DNA of 24,788 nucleotides from Bacteroidales bacterium (GTDB lineage: Bacteria; Bacteroidota; Bacteroidia; Bacteroidales; Bacteroidaceae), in the NCBI GenBank assembly GCA_004558865.1, contig SFCY01000017.1, positions 1 through 24,788 on the forward strand. The letters run 5' to 3'. The position numbers and the translations under genes were made by a program. The first letter of the stretch is position 1. Each line of letters starts with the position of its first letter. Below are positions 15,536 through 23,277 of this stretch, piece by piece. The notes under the pieces are model-generated. The model saw only the letters and a list, made by a program, of their open reading frames with translations, was not told the origin of the DNA and did not search any database.

Positions 15536-16429
15536 ATGAGAACCAACAGACGATATATTCCCTTCGTGGCCGCGGGCCTGGCAATGGCCTTGGCCTCGTG
15601 TGGCACTGCCAGACAAGCCACGGCCCCATCGGCAGCCACAGCCCCGTCGGCAGCCACGGCCAGAACCGCCGCCGCAAGCAAGCTGCAGTTTGTGCAGAAG
15701 GTGAGCGACAACCAACTCTATCAGAAGAACATCGTGGCCGGCATGACCTTCACGCTCAAGTCGGGCAACCAGGACATCTCCGTGCCGGGACAGCTGCGGA
15801 TGCGCCGCGACCAGGTGATACGCATCCAGCTGCAGATGCCGCTCATCGGCAGCGAGGTGGGACGGCTTGAGTTCACGCCCGGCTACGTGTTGGTGGTGGA
15901 CCGCATCCACAAGCAGTATGTCAAGGCCGACTACAACCAGCTGGACTTCCTGCGCGACAACGGACTCAACTTCTACAGCCTGCAAGCCCTCTTCTGGAAC
16001 GAGCTCCTGCTGCCCGGAGCGCAAAAGGTGGGCGAGAGCGACCTGAAGAAGTTCGACGTGGAGCTCACCCCGACCGCCAGCTCCTGCCCCATCAGCCTGC
16101 AGAAAGGCAACATCTCCTATACATGGACAGCCGACAAGGCCACGGGGCGCATCCTGAAGGCCCTCATCACCTATGCCAGCAAGCAGGACGGCAAGTCGAC
16201 GCTCACTTGGAACTACTCCGACTTCCGCAGCATGGGAGCCAAGAAATATCCCGCCCTCCAGTCGTTCTCGTTCAACACCAACGCTCTGAAGAGGCACAAC
16301 TCGGCCACCGTGACCTTGGAGATGAACAAGATCTCCAACGACGACAAATGGGAGGCCCAGACCACCGTGTCGCCAAAATACAAGCAGGTGGCTCCGGAAG
16401 ATGTATTGAAGAAATTGCTCAGTATGTAA
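15536..16429 (+). CDS. DUF4292 lipoprotein
   Basis: Probable lipid-anchored envelope protein. The 297 residues begin with a lipoprotein signal: positively charged MRTNRRY, a hydrophobic stretch (IPFVAAGLAMALA) and the lipobox LASC, so the mature protein would start at Cys22. A low-complexity Ala/Thr/Pro linker follows with two copies of ATAPSA. The rest matches DUF4292 of Bacteroidetes (VAGMTFTLKSGNQDISVPGQ, IRIQLQMPLIGSEVGRLEF, YVLVVDRIHKQYVKADY). This family resembles the LolA/LolB lipoprotein-carrier fold, so a role in lipid or lipoprotein handling is an inference only. Its TAA stop directly abuts the ATG of the EnvC gene, so the two are probably translationally coupled. Confidence 0.88.
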   Translation: MRTNRRYIPFVAAGLAMALASCGTARQATAPSAATAPSAATARTAAASKLQFVQKVSDNQLYQKNIVAGMTFTLKSGNQDISVPGQLRMRRDQVIRIQLQMPLIGSEVGRLEFTPGYVLVVDRIHKQYVKADYNQLDFLRDNGLNFYSLQALFWNELLLPGAQKVGESDLKKFDVELTPTASSCPISLQKGNISYTWTADKATGRILKALITYASKQDGKSTLTWNYSDFRSMGAKKYPALQSFSFNTNALKRHNSATVTLEMNKISNDDKWEAQTTVSPKYKQVAPEDVLKKLLSM

Positions 16430-18169
16430 ATGAAACGCATCCTAACCATATTATCCCTCTGCATCCTGTGCTGCACCCTACCCGCCCAAACCAACAAGCA
16501 GGGCGGGCGCTCGCGCGCGGCGCAGACGCAGCAGGCCACAAAGAAGAAACAGCAGACCACCCGCAAGGCCAAGGCCACGCCACAGAAGCAGGGCGCGGGC
16601 AAAAAACGCGGCACGCAGCAGAAACAGCAGAAACAGCAGAAACAGTATTCCAACGCATCCATCAAGGGACTGCAGCAGCAGCGCGCCCAGATACAGAAGA
16701 AAATCAAGGAACAGGAACAGGCACTGCGCCAGAACCAGGCCGACGTGAGGCAGAGGCTGCAACACCTTGAGGCCATCAACACGCAGATCGGCGAGAGCCA
16801 GCGAAACATCGAGGGCATAGAGAAGGACATCCGGGGGATGAACAACAACATGCAGGTGCTGCGCTCGCAACTCAGCACCTTGGAGCAGCAGCTCCACGAC
16901 CGGCAGCAGAAATACATCCGCAGCCTGCGCTACCTGGCACGGCGGCGCACGGTGCAGGACAAGCTGATGTTCATCTTCTCGGCCAAGAACTTCGCCCAGA
17001 TGTACCGCCGCTTCCGCTTCGTGCGCGAGTATGCCCAATACCAGCGCCAGCAGGGCGAGATGCTCAAGGCCAAGCAGCGCCAGGTGAACGACAAGCACCA
17101 ACAGCTGGCCCACGTGAGAGGACAGAAGAACGTGCTGCTCAACAAGGGCGTGCAGCAGCGGCAAGTGCTTCAGGGCCAGCAGTCGGAGCAGCAGCAGGTG
17201 GTGGCCTCGCTGCAGTCGCAGCAGAAGACCATACAAAAGGTCATCGCCGAGCAGCGGCAGAAAGACGCCGCCCTCAATGCGCAGATCGACCGCTTGGTGG
17301 CCATCGAGGTGGAGAAGGCGCGCGCCCGCGCCGCCGCCGAGGCCAAGCGCAAGGCAGCCGCACAAGCCGCCGCCAAGGCGCGCGCCGAGGCTCTGCAGCG
17401 GCAGCGCGAGGAGGCCGCGGCGCGAGAGCGCGAGAACCAGGCGCGCATAGCCGCGGCCAGAGCACGCGAGGCGCAGCTGAAAGAACAGGCGCGCAAGGCC
17501 GCCGAGGCTGAGGCCGCAGCCCGCCGCGCACGTGAGGAGGCCGAGCGGCGCAAGGCTCAGGAGGCGCAACAGCGGGCTGCCGAGGCACGCGAGGCCGAGG
17601 CACTAAGACAGAAAGCCGCCGCCGAGCAGCAGGCACGCGAGGCCGAGGCCCAGCGATTGGCCGCCGAGCGCAAGGCACGCGCCGACGAGGAGCGCAACCG
17701 ACAGGAGATGGCGCGCGCGCAGCGACAGGCACAGGACGCACAGCGATACACGGCCTCGGACCGCATGATGAACGGGGGCTTTGAGGCCAACAGGGGCCGA
17801 CTGCCCATGCCCATCACGGGCAACTACAAGATTGTGAGCCGATACGGACTGCACAATGTGGAGGGACTCAACAACGTGCAACTCGACAACAAGGGCATCA
17901 AGATAAAGGGCAACCCGGGCTGCCAGGCCCGCGCCATCTACGACGGAGAGGTGACGAGCGTCTTCGGATTTGGCGGCACCCGCGGCGTGATGGTGCGCCA
18001 CGGCATTTACATCTCGGTCTACTTCAACCTGAGCAGCGTCAGCGTCCACAGCGGACAGCATGTCTCCGCCCGCCAGTCGCTCGGCACTGTGGGCCCGGAC
18101 AATGTGCTGCAATTCCAGCTCCGCAAGGAAACCGCCACGCTCAACCCCGAGGCTTGGCTGGGAAGATAA
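16430..18169 (+). CDS. envC: EnvC-like murein hydrolase activator (coiled coil plus degenerate LytM domain)
   Basis: Likely periplasmic activator of cell-separation amidases rather than a peptidase. The 579 residues comprise a signal peptide (RILTILSLCILCCTLPAQT), a basic Gln/Lys-rich stretch, coiled coil from about residue 75, and a very long Ala/Arg/Glu/Gln-rich coil to about 440. A C-terminal LytM/M23 domain follows. The metal-binding residues of active M23 peptidases are missing: the HxGxD site reads LDNKGIKIKG, the AHL site reads SVYFNLS, and the HLHFE site reads LQFQLR. The protein ends NPEAWLGR, very close to the end of E. coli EnvC (NPQPWLGR as I recall). It is last in the dut-TPR-DUF4292 run; amidase and FtsEX genes are not in this window. 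Confidence 0.9.
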   Translation: MKRILTILSLCILCCTLPAQTNKQGGRSRAAQTQQATKKKQQTTRKAKATPQKQGAGKKRGTQQKQQKQQKQYSNASIKGLQQQRAQIQKKIKEQEQALRQNQADVRQRLQHLEAINTQIGESQRNIEGIEKDIRGMNNNMQVLRSQLSTLEQQLHDRQQKYIRSLRYLARRRTVQDKLMFIFSAKNFAQMYRRFRFVREYAQYQRQQGEMLKAKQRQVNDKHQQLAHVRGQKNVLLNKGVQQRQVLQGQQSEQQQVVASLQSQQKTIQKVIAEQRQKDAALNAQIDRLVAIEVEKARARAAAEAKRKAAAQAAAKARAEALQRQREEAAARERENQARIAAARAREAQLKEQARKAAEAEAAARRAREEAERRKAQEAQQRAAEAREAEALRQKAAAEQQAREAEAQRLAAERKARADEERNRQEMARAQRQAQDAQRYTASDRMMNGGFEANRGRLPMPITGNYKIVSRYGLHNVEGLNNVQLDNKGIKIKGNPGCQARAIYDGEVTSVFGFGGTRGVMVRHGIYISVYFNLSSVSVHSGQHVSARQSLGTVGPDNVLQFQLRKETATLNPEAWLGR

Positions 18170-18214
18170 TCTCCCCGAAAGCTTAGTTGAGAAACCAAGC
18201 CGATATGTATGAAC

Positions 18215-18281
18215 CTTTTCGATAAGCCAAATGGGCAGAGCCAAGCTTGCTTGGATTCTGCCCATTTGGCTTATCGAAAAG
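18215..18281. terminator. Long perfect hairpin downstream of envC
   Basis: The arm at 18215-18239 (CTTTTCGATAAGCCAAATGG then GCAGA) is the exact reverse complement of 18257-18281, 25 bp. A further 6-bp stem CCAAGC/GCTTGG sits inside a small internal loop. There is no T-run after it. It lies 45 bases past the envC stop, so termination or 3'-end protection is likely, but a small mobile inverted-repeat element is also possible. Confidence 0.6.
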
Positions 18282-18290
18282 CATCTCTAA

Positions 18291-18326
18291 CTATCGGGAC
18301 TCTAAACGTAAGTTGAAGAGGAAATG
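18291..18326 (+). repeat. Diverged half copy of the right-end inverted-repeat element
   Basis: 36 bases beginning CTATCGGGACTC match 24692-24727 at 31 positions, including the 18-base exact stretch AAACGTAAGTTGAAGAGG. The second arm seen at 24751-24779 is absent here. Confidence 0.75.
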
Positions 18327-18454
18327 CTTATCCTCGCGCAAGGCACAGCTCCTGCAGCCGGACGAATGCGCTCTCCCTTTTAGTGAGAGGGCGGCTTCGC
18401 GGCTCCTGCATCAGCATGATTGCGGACTATCATCAAAGAAAATGGCTCTTTTGT

Positions 18455-18485
18455 TTTGAGTTTTATCCGATTTGTTTTAACTTTG
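18455..18485 (+). promoter_or_regulatory. Bacteroidetes-type promoter for the acyl-CoA synthetase
   Basis: TTTG at 18455-18458, 19 bases of spacer, then TAACTTTG at 18478-18485. Both elements and the spacing match the primary sigma consensus of Bacteroidetes. The predicted leader is about 70 bases. Confidence 0.8.
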
Positions 18486-18562
18486 CATAAATTCTGTAGT
18501 GGCAGGTAGCCCCAATCGGCGGGCCATGCCAGCAATCAGTGTCAACAAATCACAATAGCATC

Positions 18563-20371
18563 ATGCAGATAAACAGTCACCTTTCCGTCCTCATCCACGA
18601 CTTGGCCAAGAAGTATGGCACCAAGCGAGCGTTAACGTTCCGCAACTTTGGCAGCGTCAAATGGCGTTCCGTGGACTGGAATCAATTCTCCCTGCGCGTG
18701 AAGCAGGCGAGCAATTCCCTGTTGAATTTAGGACTGAAGCCCGGCGACAAGATTGCCGTCTTCGCGCAAAACTGCGTGCAGTATCTCTACACCGACTTTG
18801 GCGCCTATGGCATCAAGGTGGTCTCCATCCCCTTCTACGCCACCAGTTCCGAGCAGCAGATTCAGTATATGGTGCAAGACGCCGAGGTGAAGATTCTCTT
18901 CGTGGGCGAGCAGGAGCAGTATGACAAGGCACACCGCATCTTCCCCCTCTGCCCCACCCTGCAACGCATTGTGATTTTCGACCCCAGCGTGCGCATATCC
19001 ACCCACGACCCCCACGCCCTCTATTTCACCGACTTCATCGCCTTGGGCGAGAAGCTGCCCCGCCAGTCGGAAGTGGAGGCTTTGTGGAAGCAGGCTTCGA
19101 TGGACGACGTGTGCAACATTCTCTACACGAGCGGCACGACAGGCCAGTCGAAGGGCGTGGTGCTCACCTACAGGCAATACCACGCCGCCTTGGAAGCCAA
19201 CGGCCGCTGTGTGGACGTGACCGAGAAGGACCGCGTGATCAACTTCCTGCCCTTCACCCACATCTTTGAGCGCGGCTGGGCCTACCTCAGTCTCTCAAAG
19301 GGCGCGGAACTCATCGTCAACACCTATCCCAAGGAGATTCAGGACAGCCTGCGCGAGACCCACCCCACCTGCATGTGCTCGGTGCCGAGATTCTGGGAGA
19401 AGGTGTACCAGGCCGTGAAAGACCGCATGGACAAGTCCTCGCCCATGCAGCGGCGGCTCTTCCTCAACGCACTGAGGATTGGCAAGAAGCGCAACATCGA
19501 ATACCTATCGCGCGGCAAGCGTCCGCCGCTGTGGCTCAATTTGGAGTACCAGATGGTCAACAAGTCCATCCTCAGCTTGGTGCGCAAGGAGATAGGACTG
19601 ATCCACCCCAACATCTTCCCCACGGCTGGAGCCTACGTGTCGCCCGAGGTGGAGGAGTTTGTCCACTCCATCGGGATCTTCATGGTGGTGGGCTATGGAC
19701 TGACGGAGAGTCTGGCCACGGTGTCGTGCGACCGCAAGGACAAGCCCTACACGATAGGATCCGTGGGGCGGCCGCTCGACGAGGTGGAAGTGAAGATTGG
19801 CGCCAACAGCGAGATCCTGCTCAAGGGACCTACCATCACGCCGGGCTACTACCACCGCGACTCGGCCAACGCGGAGGCCTTCGACGCCGACGGATTCTTC
19901 CATACGGGCGACGCGGGCTATCTGAAGGACGGTGAGCTATACTTGAAAGAGCGCATCAAGGACCTCTTCAAGACCAGCAACGGCAAGTACATCGCACCGC
20001 AGATGGTGGAGTCGATGATGCTCGTGGACAAATACATCGACCAGGTGGCCGTGGTGGCCGACCAGCGCAAGTTCGTCTCCGCGTTGGTGGTGCCCGAGTT
20101 CCGGCTCTTGGAGCAGTGGGCCGACGACCATGGCGTGAAATACGACAGCAGGGAGGCGCTCTGCCAGTCGAAGAAGGTCAACAAGATGATCATGGAGCGG
20201 TTGGAGACACTGCAACAGGGTCTGGCCTCCTACGAGCAGGTGAAGCGCATCACGCTCCTGCCCCACCACTTCTCCATGGAGAACGGTGAGCTGACCAACA
20301 CGCTGAAGCTCAAGCGCGGCGTGGTGTACAAAAACTACAAGGACATCATCGACAAGATGTACGAGGAATAA
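18563..20371 (+). CDS. Long-chain fatty acid-CoA ligase-like AMP-forming synthetase
   Basis: Activates a carboxylic acid, most likely a long-chain fatty acid, to an acyl-adenylate and then acyl-CoA. From the ATG at 18563 the protein has 602 residues. Landmarks of the ANL family: ILYTSGTTGQSKGVVLTYRQ (P-loop), FLPFTHIFERGW, GYGLTES (substrate-site motif), GFFHTGDAGYLKDGELYLK and ERIKDLFKTSNGKYIAPQ (hinge and A8 loop), with NTLKLKR carrying the likely C-terminal catalytic Lys. The sequence resembles the FadD15/bubblegum-type long-chain branch often annotated as fadD or fadD15; substrate length cannot be read from it. A GTG at 18539 is in frame, but the ATG is the better start. It is a single-gene unit with its own exact promoter, followed 15 bases later by a tandem repeat. 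Confidence 0.9.
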   Translation: MQINSHLSVLIHDLAKKYGTKRALTFRNFGSVKWRSVDWNQFSLRVKQASNSLLNLGLKPGDKIAVFAQNCVQYLYTDFGAYGIKVVSIPFYATSSEQQIQYMVQDAEVKILFVGEQEQYDKAHRIFPLCPTLQRIVIFDPSVRISTHDPHALYFTDFIALGEKLPRQSEVEALWKQASMDDVCNILYTSGTTGQSKGVVLTYRQYHAALEANGRCVDVTEKDRVINFLPFTHIFERGWAYLSLSKGAELIVNTYPKEIQDSLRETHPTCMCSVPRFWEKVYQAVKDRMDKSSPMQRRLFLNALRIGKKRNIEYLSRGKRPPLWLNLEYQMVNKSILSLVRKEIGLIHPNIFPTAGAYVSPEVEEFVHSIGIFMVVGYGLTESLATVSCDRKDKPYTIGSVGRPLDEVEVKIGANSEILLKGPTITPGYYHRDSANAEAFDADGFFHTGDAGYLKDGELYLKERIKDLFKTSNGKYIAPQMVESMMLVDKYIDQVAVVADQRKFVSALVVPEFRLLEQWADDHGVKYDSREALCQSKKVNKMIMERLETLQQGLASYEQVKRITLLPHHFSMENGELTNTLKLKRGVVYKNYKDIIDKMYEE

Positions 20372-20385
20372 CGGATGAGTGAAGT

Positions 20386-20493
20386 GAGTTTAGGAGCTTT
20401 TGAGTTAAGGAGCTTTTGAGTTAAGGAGCTTTTGAGTTAGGAGCTTTTGAGTTTAGGAGCTTTTGAGATAGGAGTTATTTGAGTTAAGGAGTT
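20386..20493 (+). repeat. 16-bp tandem repeat
   Basis: About 6.8 units of GAGTTAAGGAGCTTTT or close variants start at 20386, 20402, 20418, 20434 (15 bases), 20449, 20465 and 20481 (partial). It begins 15 bases after the synthetase stop codon. The last two units are most diverged. The unit contains TTAGGAG or TAAGGAG, similar to the head of the REP-like units at 3628-3687, which may be chance. Confidence 0.9.
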
Positions 20494-20504
20494 GAGCGAG
20501 TTGG

Positions 20505-20540
20505 GAGCAGGATGGGAGTCCCGTCCTTAAGAGCCTGCTC
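20505..20540. repeat. Nested inverted repeat upstream of prfB
   Basis: GAGCAGG (20505-20511) pairs with CCTGCTC (20534-20540), and within it GGATGGG-AGT-CCCGTCC forms a second hairpin sharing the G-rich bases. It could terminate synthetase transcription or be another REP-like hairpin; no T-run follows. Confidence 0.5.
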
Positions 20541-20597
20541 AGACAGGAGGCTTCCGGCTTGCTCCGACTACGAAACAATGCAACATAAAAAGAATAG

Positions 20598-21722
20598 ATG
20601 ATAACAGCAGACCAACTGAAAGACGTGATGGACCGCACTGCCAAACTCCATCACTATTTGAAGATAGACCAGAAGCAAGTGGAATACGAGGAGGAATCGC
20701 TCCGCACACAGGCGCCCGACTTCTGGGACGACCCCAAGCGCGCCGAGGCACAGATGAAGAAGGTGAAGGGCATCGAGAAATGGATCAAGGACTACAACAC
20801 CGTGAAGCAAAACGCCGAGGAGCTGCAGTTGGCCTACGACTACTACAAGGAGGACGTGGTCAGCGAGGAGGAAGTGGACTCCGCCTACGCCGTCTGCATC
20901 AAGAACATCGAGGACTTGGAGCTTCGCAACATGCTGAGGCAGGAAGAGGACTCGATGGACGCTGTGATGAAAATCAACTCGGGCGCGGGCGGCACGGAGA
21001 GCCAGGACTGGGCGCAGATGCTCATGCGCATGTATCAGCGATGGTGCGAGGACCACGGCTACAAGGTCACCATTTCCAACATACAGGAGGGCGACGAGGC
21101 CGGCATCAAGAGCGTGACGATGAAGATAGAGGGCGGAGAATATGCCTACGGCTTCCTGAAGAGCGAGAACGGCGTGCACCGACTGGTGCGCGTGAGCCCC
21201 TACAACGCGCAGGGCAAGCGAATGACCTCGTTCGCCTCGGTCTTCGTGTCGCCATTGGTCGACGACACCATCGAAATCTACGTAGACCCCGCCAAGGTGA
21301 GCTGGGACACTTTCCGCTCAAGCGGCGCAGGTGGACAGAACGTCAACAAGGTGGAGTCGGGCGTGCGACTGCGCTACCAATATGAAGACCCCGACACGGG
21401 CGAGCACGAGGAAATCCTCATCGAGAACACGGAGACGCGCGACCAGCCCAAGAACAGGGAGAAGGCCATGCAGCTGCTGAAGAGCCAACTCTACGACCGC
21501 GCACTGAAGAAGAAGATGGCCGAGCAGGCCAAGATCGAGGCCGGGAAGAAAAAGATAGAATGGGGAAGCCAAATCCGCAGCTACGTCTTTGATGACCGCC
21601 GCGTGAAAGACCACCGCACGGGCTACCAAACCAACGACGTGGACGCCGTGATGGACGGCAAGATTGACGGTTTCATCAAGGCTTATCTGATGGAGTTCCC
21701 CACAGAGGAAGAACAAGACTGA
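20598..21722 (+). CDS. prfB: Peptide chain release factor 2 (PrfB)
   Basis: Ribosomal release factor that reads UGA and UAA stops and triggers peptide release. The 374 residues match full-length RF2. The universal GGQ is in SSGAGGQNVNKVESG (245-247). The codon-recognition tripeptide, classically SPF in RF2, reads SPY here (200-202, in VRVSPYNAQGKRMTSF), which I believe is usual in Bacteroidetes. The first ~26 codons run straight through (LHHYLKIDQK) where E. coli has an in-frame UGA and a +1 frameshift, so this gene has no autoregulatory frameshift. A clear -7 box was not found in the 226-base upstream gap, which is mostly repeats. The 47-residue gene follows after 29 bases. Confidence 0.96.
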   Translation: MITADQLKDVMDRTAKLHHYLKIDQKQVEYEEESLRTQAPDFWDDPKRAEAQMKKVKGIEKWIKDYNTVKQNAEELQLAYDYYKEDVVSEEEVDSAYAVCIKNIEDLELRNMLRQEEDSMDAVMKINSGAGGTESQDWAQMLMRMYQRWCEDHGYKVTISNIQEGDEAGIKSVTMKIEGGEYAYGFLKSENGVHRLVRVSPYNAQGKRMTSFASVFVSPLVDDTIEIYVDPAKVSWDTFRSSGAGGQNVNKVESGVRLRYQYEDPDTGEHEEILIENTETRDQPKNREKAMQLLKSQLYDRALKKKMAEQAKIEAGKKKIEWGSQIRSYVFDDRRVKDHRTGYQTNDVDAVMDGKIDGFIKAYLMEFPTEEEQD

Positions 21723-21751
21723 TTATCAACAACCTAAAAACCAACATAGCT

Positions 21752-21895
21752 ATGAGTGATAAAAGTAAGAAGCGCCGCGCCGAATACGAGGCAAAGCAAG
21801 AAAGAAAGGCCAACCACGTGGTCAACTGGATTTTCGGTGTTCTCGTTGCACTCGGAATCCTCTATATGCTGTTCTCAATCTTCACGTTCGCATGA
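21752..21895 (+). CDS. Small single-span membrane protein (47 residues)
   Basis: No known family recognised. It has a strongly charged N-terminus (MSDKSKKRRAEYEAKQERK) followed by one hydrophobic helix (about 23-44, VNWIFGVLVALGILYMLFSI) and a short FTFA tail, so probably one inner-membrane span with the charged end in the cytoplasm. Its last bases, ATGA at 21892-21895, contain the ATG of the CYTH gene, which argues that it is really translated and coupled to it. It starts 29 bases after prfB. Confidence 0.75.
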   Translation: MSDKSKKRRAEYEAKQERKANHVVNWIFGVLVALGILYMLFSIFTFA

Positions 21896-22392
21896 GTGGG
21901 CTGGAGATAGAGCGCAAGTTCCTTGTCCGCAAAGGCGACGCCTACAAGCGCGCCGCCTTTGCGAGCAGCCACATCCAGCAGGGCTATATCCGCTGCGAGA
22001 ACGCCACAGTGCGCATTCGCCTTCGCGACGACAAGGCTTTCCTCACCATCAAGGGACACAGCATGGACGGCGGACTGAGCCGCTACGAGTTTGAGAAAGA
22101 AATCACGCCCACCGAGGCTTCCAACTTGCTGAAGCTTTGCAGCGGCGGACTCATCGACAAGCGCCGGTGGCTCGTGAAGAGCGGAAGCCACACTTTCGAG
22201 GTGGATGAGTTCTTCGGCGACAACGCCGGGCTGGTGATGGCCGAGGTGGAGCTGGAAAATCCGCAGGAACCATTCGAGAAGCCCGACTTCATCGGCCCGG
22301 AAGTGACAGGCGACTACCACTTCTACAACAAGCAGATGCTGGTCAGTCCCTATTCCGAGTGGAAAAGTATCGTGCCAGAAGAATACCGATAG
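21892..22392 (+). CDS. CYTH-domain protein (triphosphate tunnel enzyme)
   Basis: CYTH proteins bind a triphosphate and divalent metals inside a beta-barrel tunnel; bacterial ones include inorganic triphosphatases, thiamine triphosphatases and class IV adenylate cyclases. The 166 residues start with the signature ExExK in LEIERKFLV (residues 4-12). Alternating charged strands typical of the tunnel follow: ATVRIRLRDDKAFLTIKG, YEFEKEI, DKRRWLVKSG, FEVDEFFG and MAEVELE. Length fits a stand-alone single-domain CYTH enzyme, and triphosphatase activity is the likeliest guess. The start ATG overlaps the stop of the 47-residue gene. The 3' end overlaps the convergent VanZ-like gene by 50 bases. Confidence 0.9.
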   Translation: MSGLEIERKFLVRKGDAYKRAAFASSHIQQGYIRCENATVRIRLRDDKAFLTIKGHSMDGGLSRYEFEKEITPTEASNLLKLCSGGLIDKRRWLVKSGSHTFEVDEFFGDNAGLVMAEVELENPQEPFEKPDFIGPEVTGDYHFYNKQMLVSPYSEWKSIVPEEYR

Positions 22393-22759
22393 CCGCCCCG
22401 ATGGCCACTCCCACCCCATCGGCCAAGAAATCGAATACATCGCCATTGCGCACGCCGTGGGTGCAGGTGGCCTGGACAATTTCCACCAGACCGCCCATCA
22501 ACCATGGCATCAACACTCCCCACAAGGCCATTTGTTTCCTTGTGGCTCTGAGCCGATGGCCCAAGGTCTCCAGCCATACCAACAGCGTTAGGAGGCCGAA
22601 GAGGGCAAAATGAGTCCATTTGTCGATAAAGCTCACTCCGCTGAGTGGGGTCTCGGGGATGGGGATGAGGCAAACGATCCAGATGAAGAGCGTGAGCGCC
22701 ATCGTGAAAGGATAGTGGCGGAGCAAGGACAGACCTTTATACTTCTTTGATTTTTCCAT
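22343..22759 (-). CDS. VanZ-like membrane protein
   Basis: Small integral membrane protein; function not known, and VanZ itself is only linked to teicoplanin resistance. The 138 residues from the ATG at 22759 contain about four hydrophobic spans: FTMALTLFIWIVCLIP, FIDKWTHFALFGLLTLLVWL, ALWGVLMPWLMGGLVEIVQ and a last segment VGVAIGAAIGILLARYF. The DKWTHF motif in span two and VFDFLADGVG before the last span are family hallmarks. The open frame continues upstream to 23377 but there reads through the DUF4252 gene in another frame, so it is not protein. It is the last gene of a leftward run. Its 3' end overlaps the CYTH gene. Confidence 0.85.
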   Translation of the reverse strand: MEKSKKYKGLSLLRHYPFTMALTLFIWIVCLIPIPETPLSGVSFIDKWTHFALFGLLTLLVWLETLGHRLRATRKQMALWGVLMPWLMGGLVEIVQATCTHGVRNGDVFDFLADGVGVAIGAAIGILLARYFSTRNRD

Positions 22760-22800
22760 TTCAAAATTGATACGAACTGTGGCAAGGCAACGGCAGGAGG

Positions 22801-23277
22801 TCACAGGCTGATGACGCTCTTCAACTCGTCGAAGAACTTGTCGTCGAAGGCTCCATTGAGGACCACTACCGTGCAGTTGTCGCCTCCCGTGATGCTGAGC
22901 ACAAGCTCTGTGGCCGTCGCCGTGTCGGGCCAAGTGAGGACAAGGAGATTGTTGCCTTGGGTGGTGACGCGCGCATACTGGCGATAGCCACGCTGCGTGA
23001 GGGCAAGCACGTCGTCGTCGCAATGCCTGCGCACCGAGCGTGAACACTCGTCGAGCACCAACACCTGCGCCTTGTCCACGTGGCGGGCGAGGTCGGCGGC
23101 CACGCTGTCGCCCTTGGCAATGGGCCTCAACACGGTGGCGACGAGGGAAGACGGCACGTTGACGAACGTAGCGTGCTTCTTCGATGCATACTCGTTGACC
23201 AGCGACTCTGCGCTGCTCTGCGCCCAACCCACCTGGCAAGCCATCAGGGTGAGCAAGATGATAATCCAATGCTTCAT
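22801..23277 (-). CDS. DUF4252 exported protein
   Basis: Bacteroidetes-type DUF4252 protein of unknown function. The 158 residues begin with a signal peptide (MKHWIIILLTLMACQVGWAQ); the Cys within it lacks a good lipobox context, so it is probably soluble periplasmic. The rest contains SLVNEYASKKHATFVNVPSS, a VLVLDECS strand, and TELVLSITGGDNCTVVVLNG near the end, the last being the most family-like part. It sits 41 bases upstream of the VanZ-like gene and 102 bases downstream of the helix-hairpin-helix gene, on the same strand. Only a weak -7-like TACATTCG lies upstream of its start. Confidence 0.78.
   Translation of the reverse strand: MKHWIIILLTLMACQVGWAQSSAESLVNEYASKKHATFVNVPSSLVATVLRPIAKGDSVAADLARHVDKAQVLVLDECSRSVRRHCDDDVLALTQRGYRQYARVTTQGNNLLVLTWPDTATATELVLSITGGDNCTVVVLNGAFDDKFFDELKSVISL

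Larger units (their letters stand above)
18170..18562. other. Intergenic region between envC and the acyl-CoA synthetase
   Basis: No gene supported. From left to right it holds a 67-base hairpin (18215-18281), a 36-base dispersed-repeat copy (18291-18326), a GC-rich stretch with a CTCTC...GAGAG hairpin (about 18391-18408) flanked by two GCTCCTGCA copies, and the promoter of the next gene. Confidence 0.6.

Noticed and set aside
18327..18454. tRNA or small structured RNA gene
   Set aside because: Only short local stems are seen; no cloverleaf or known RNA motif could be drawn.
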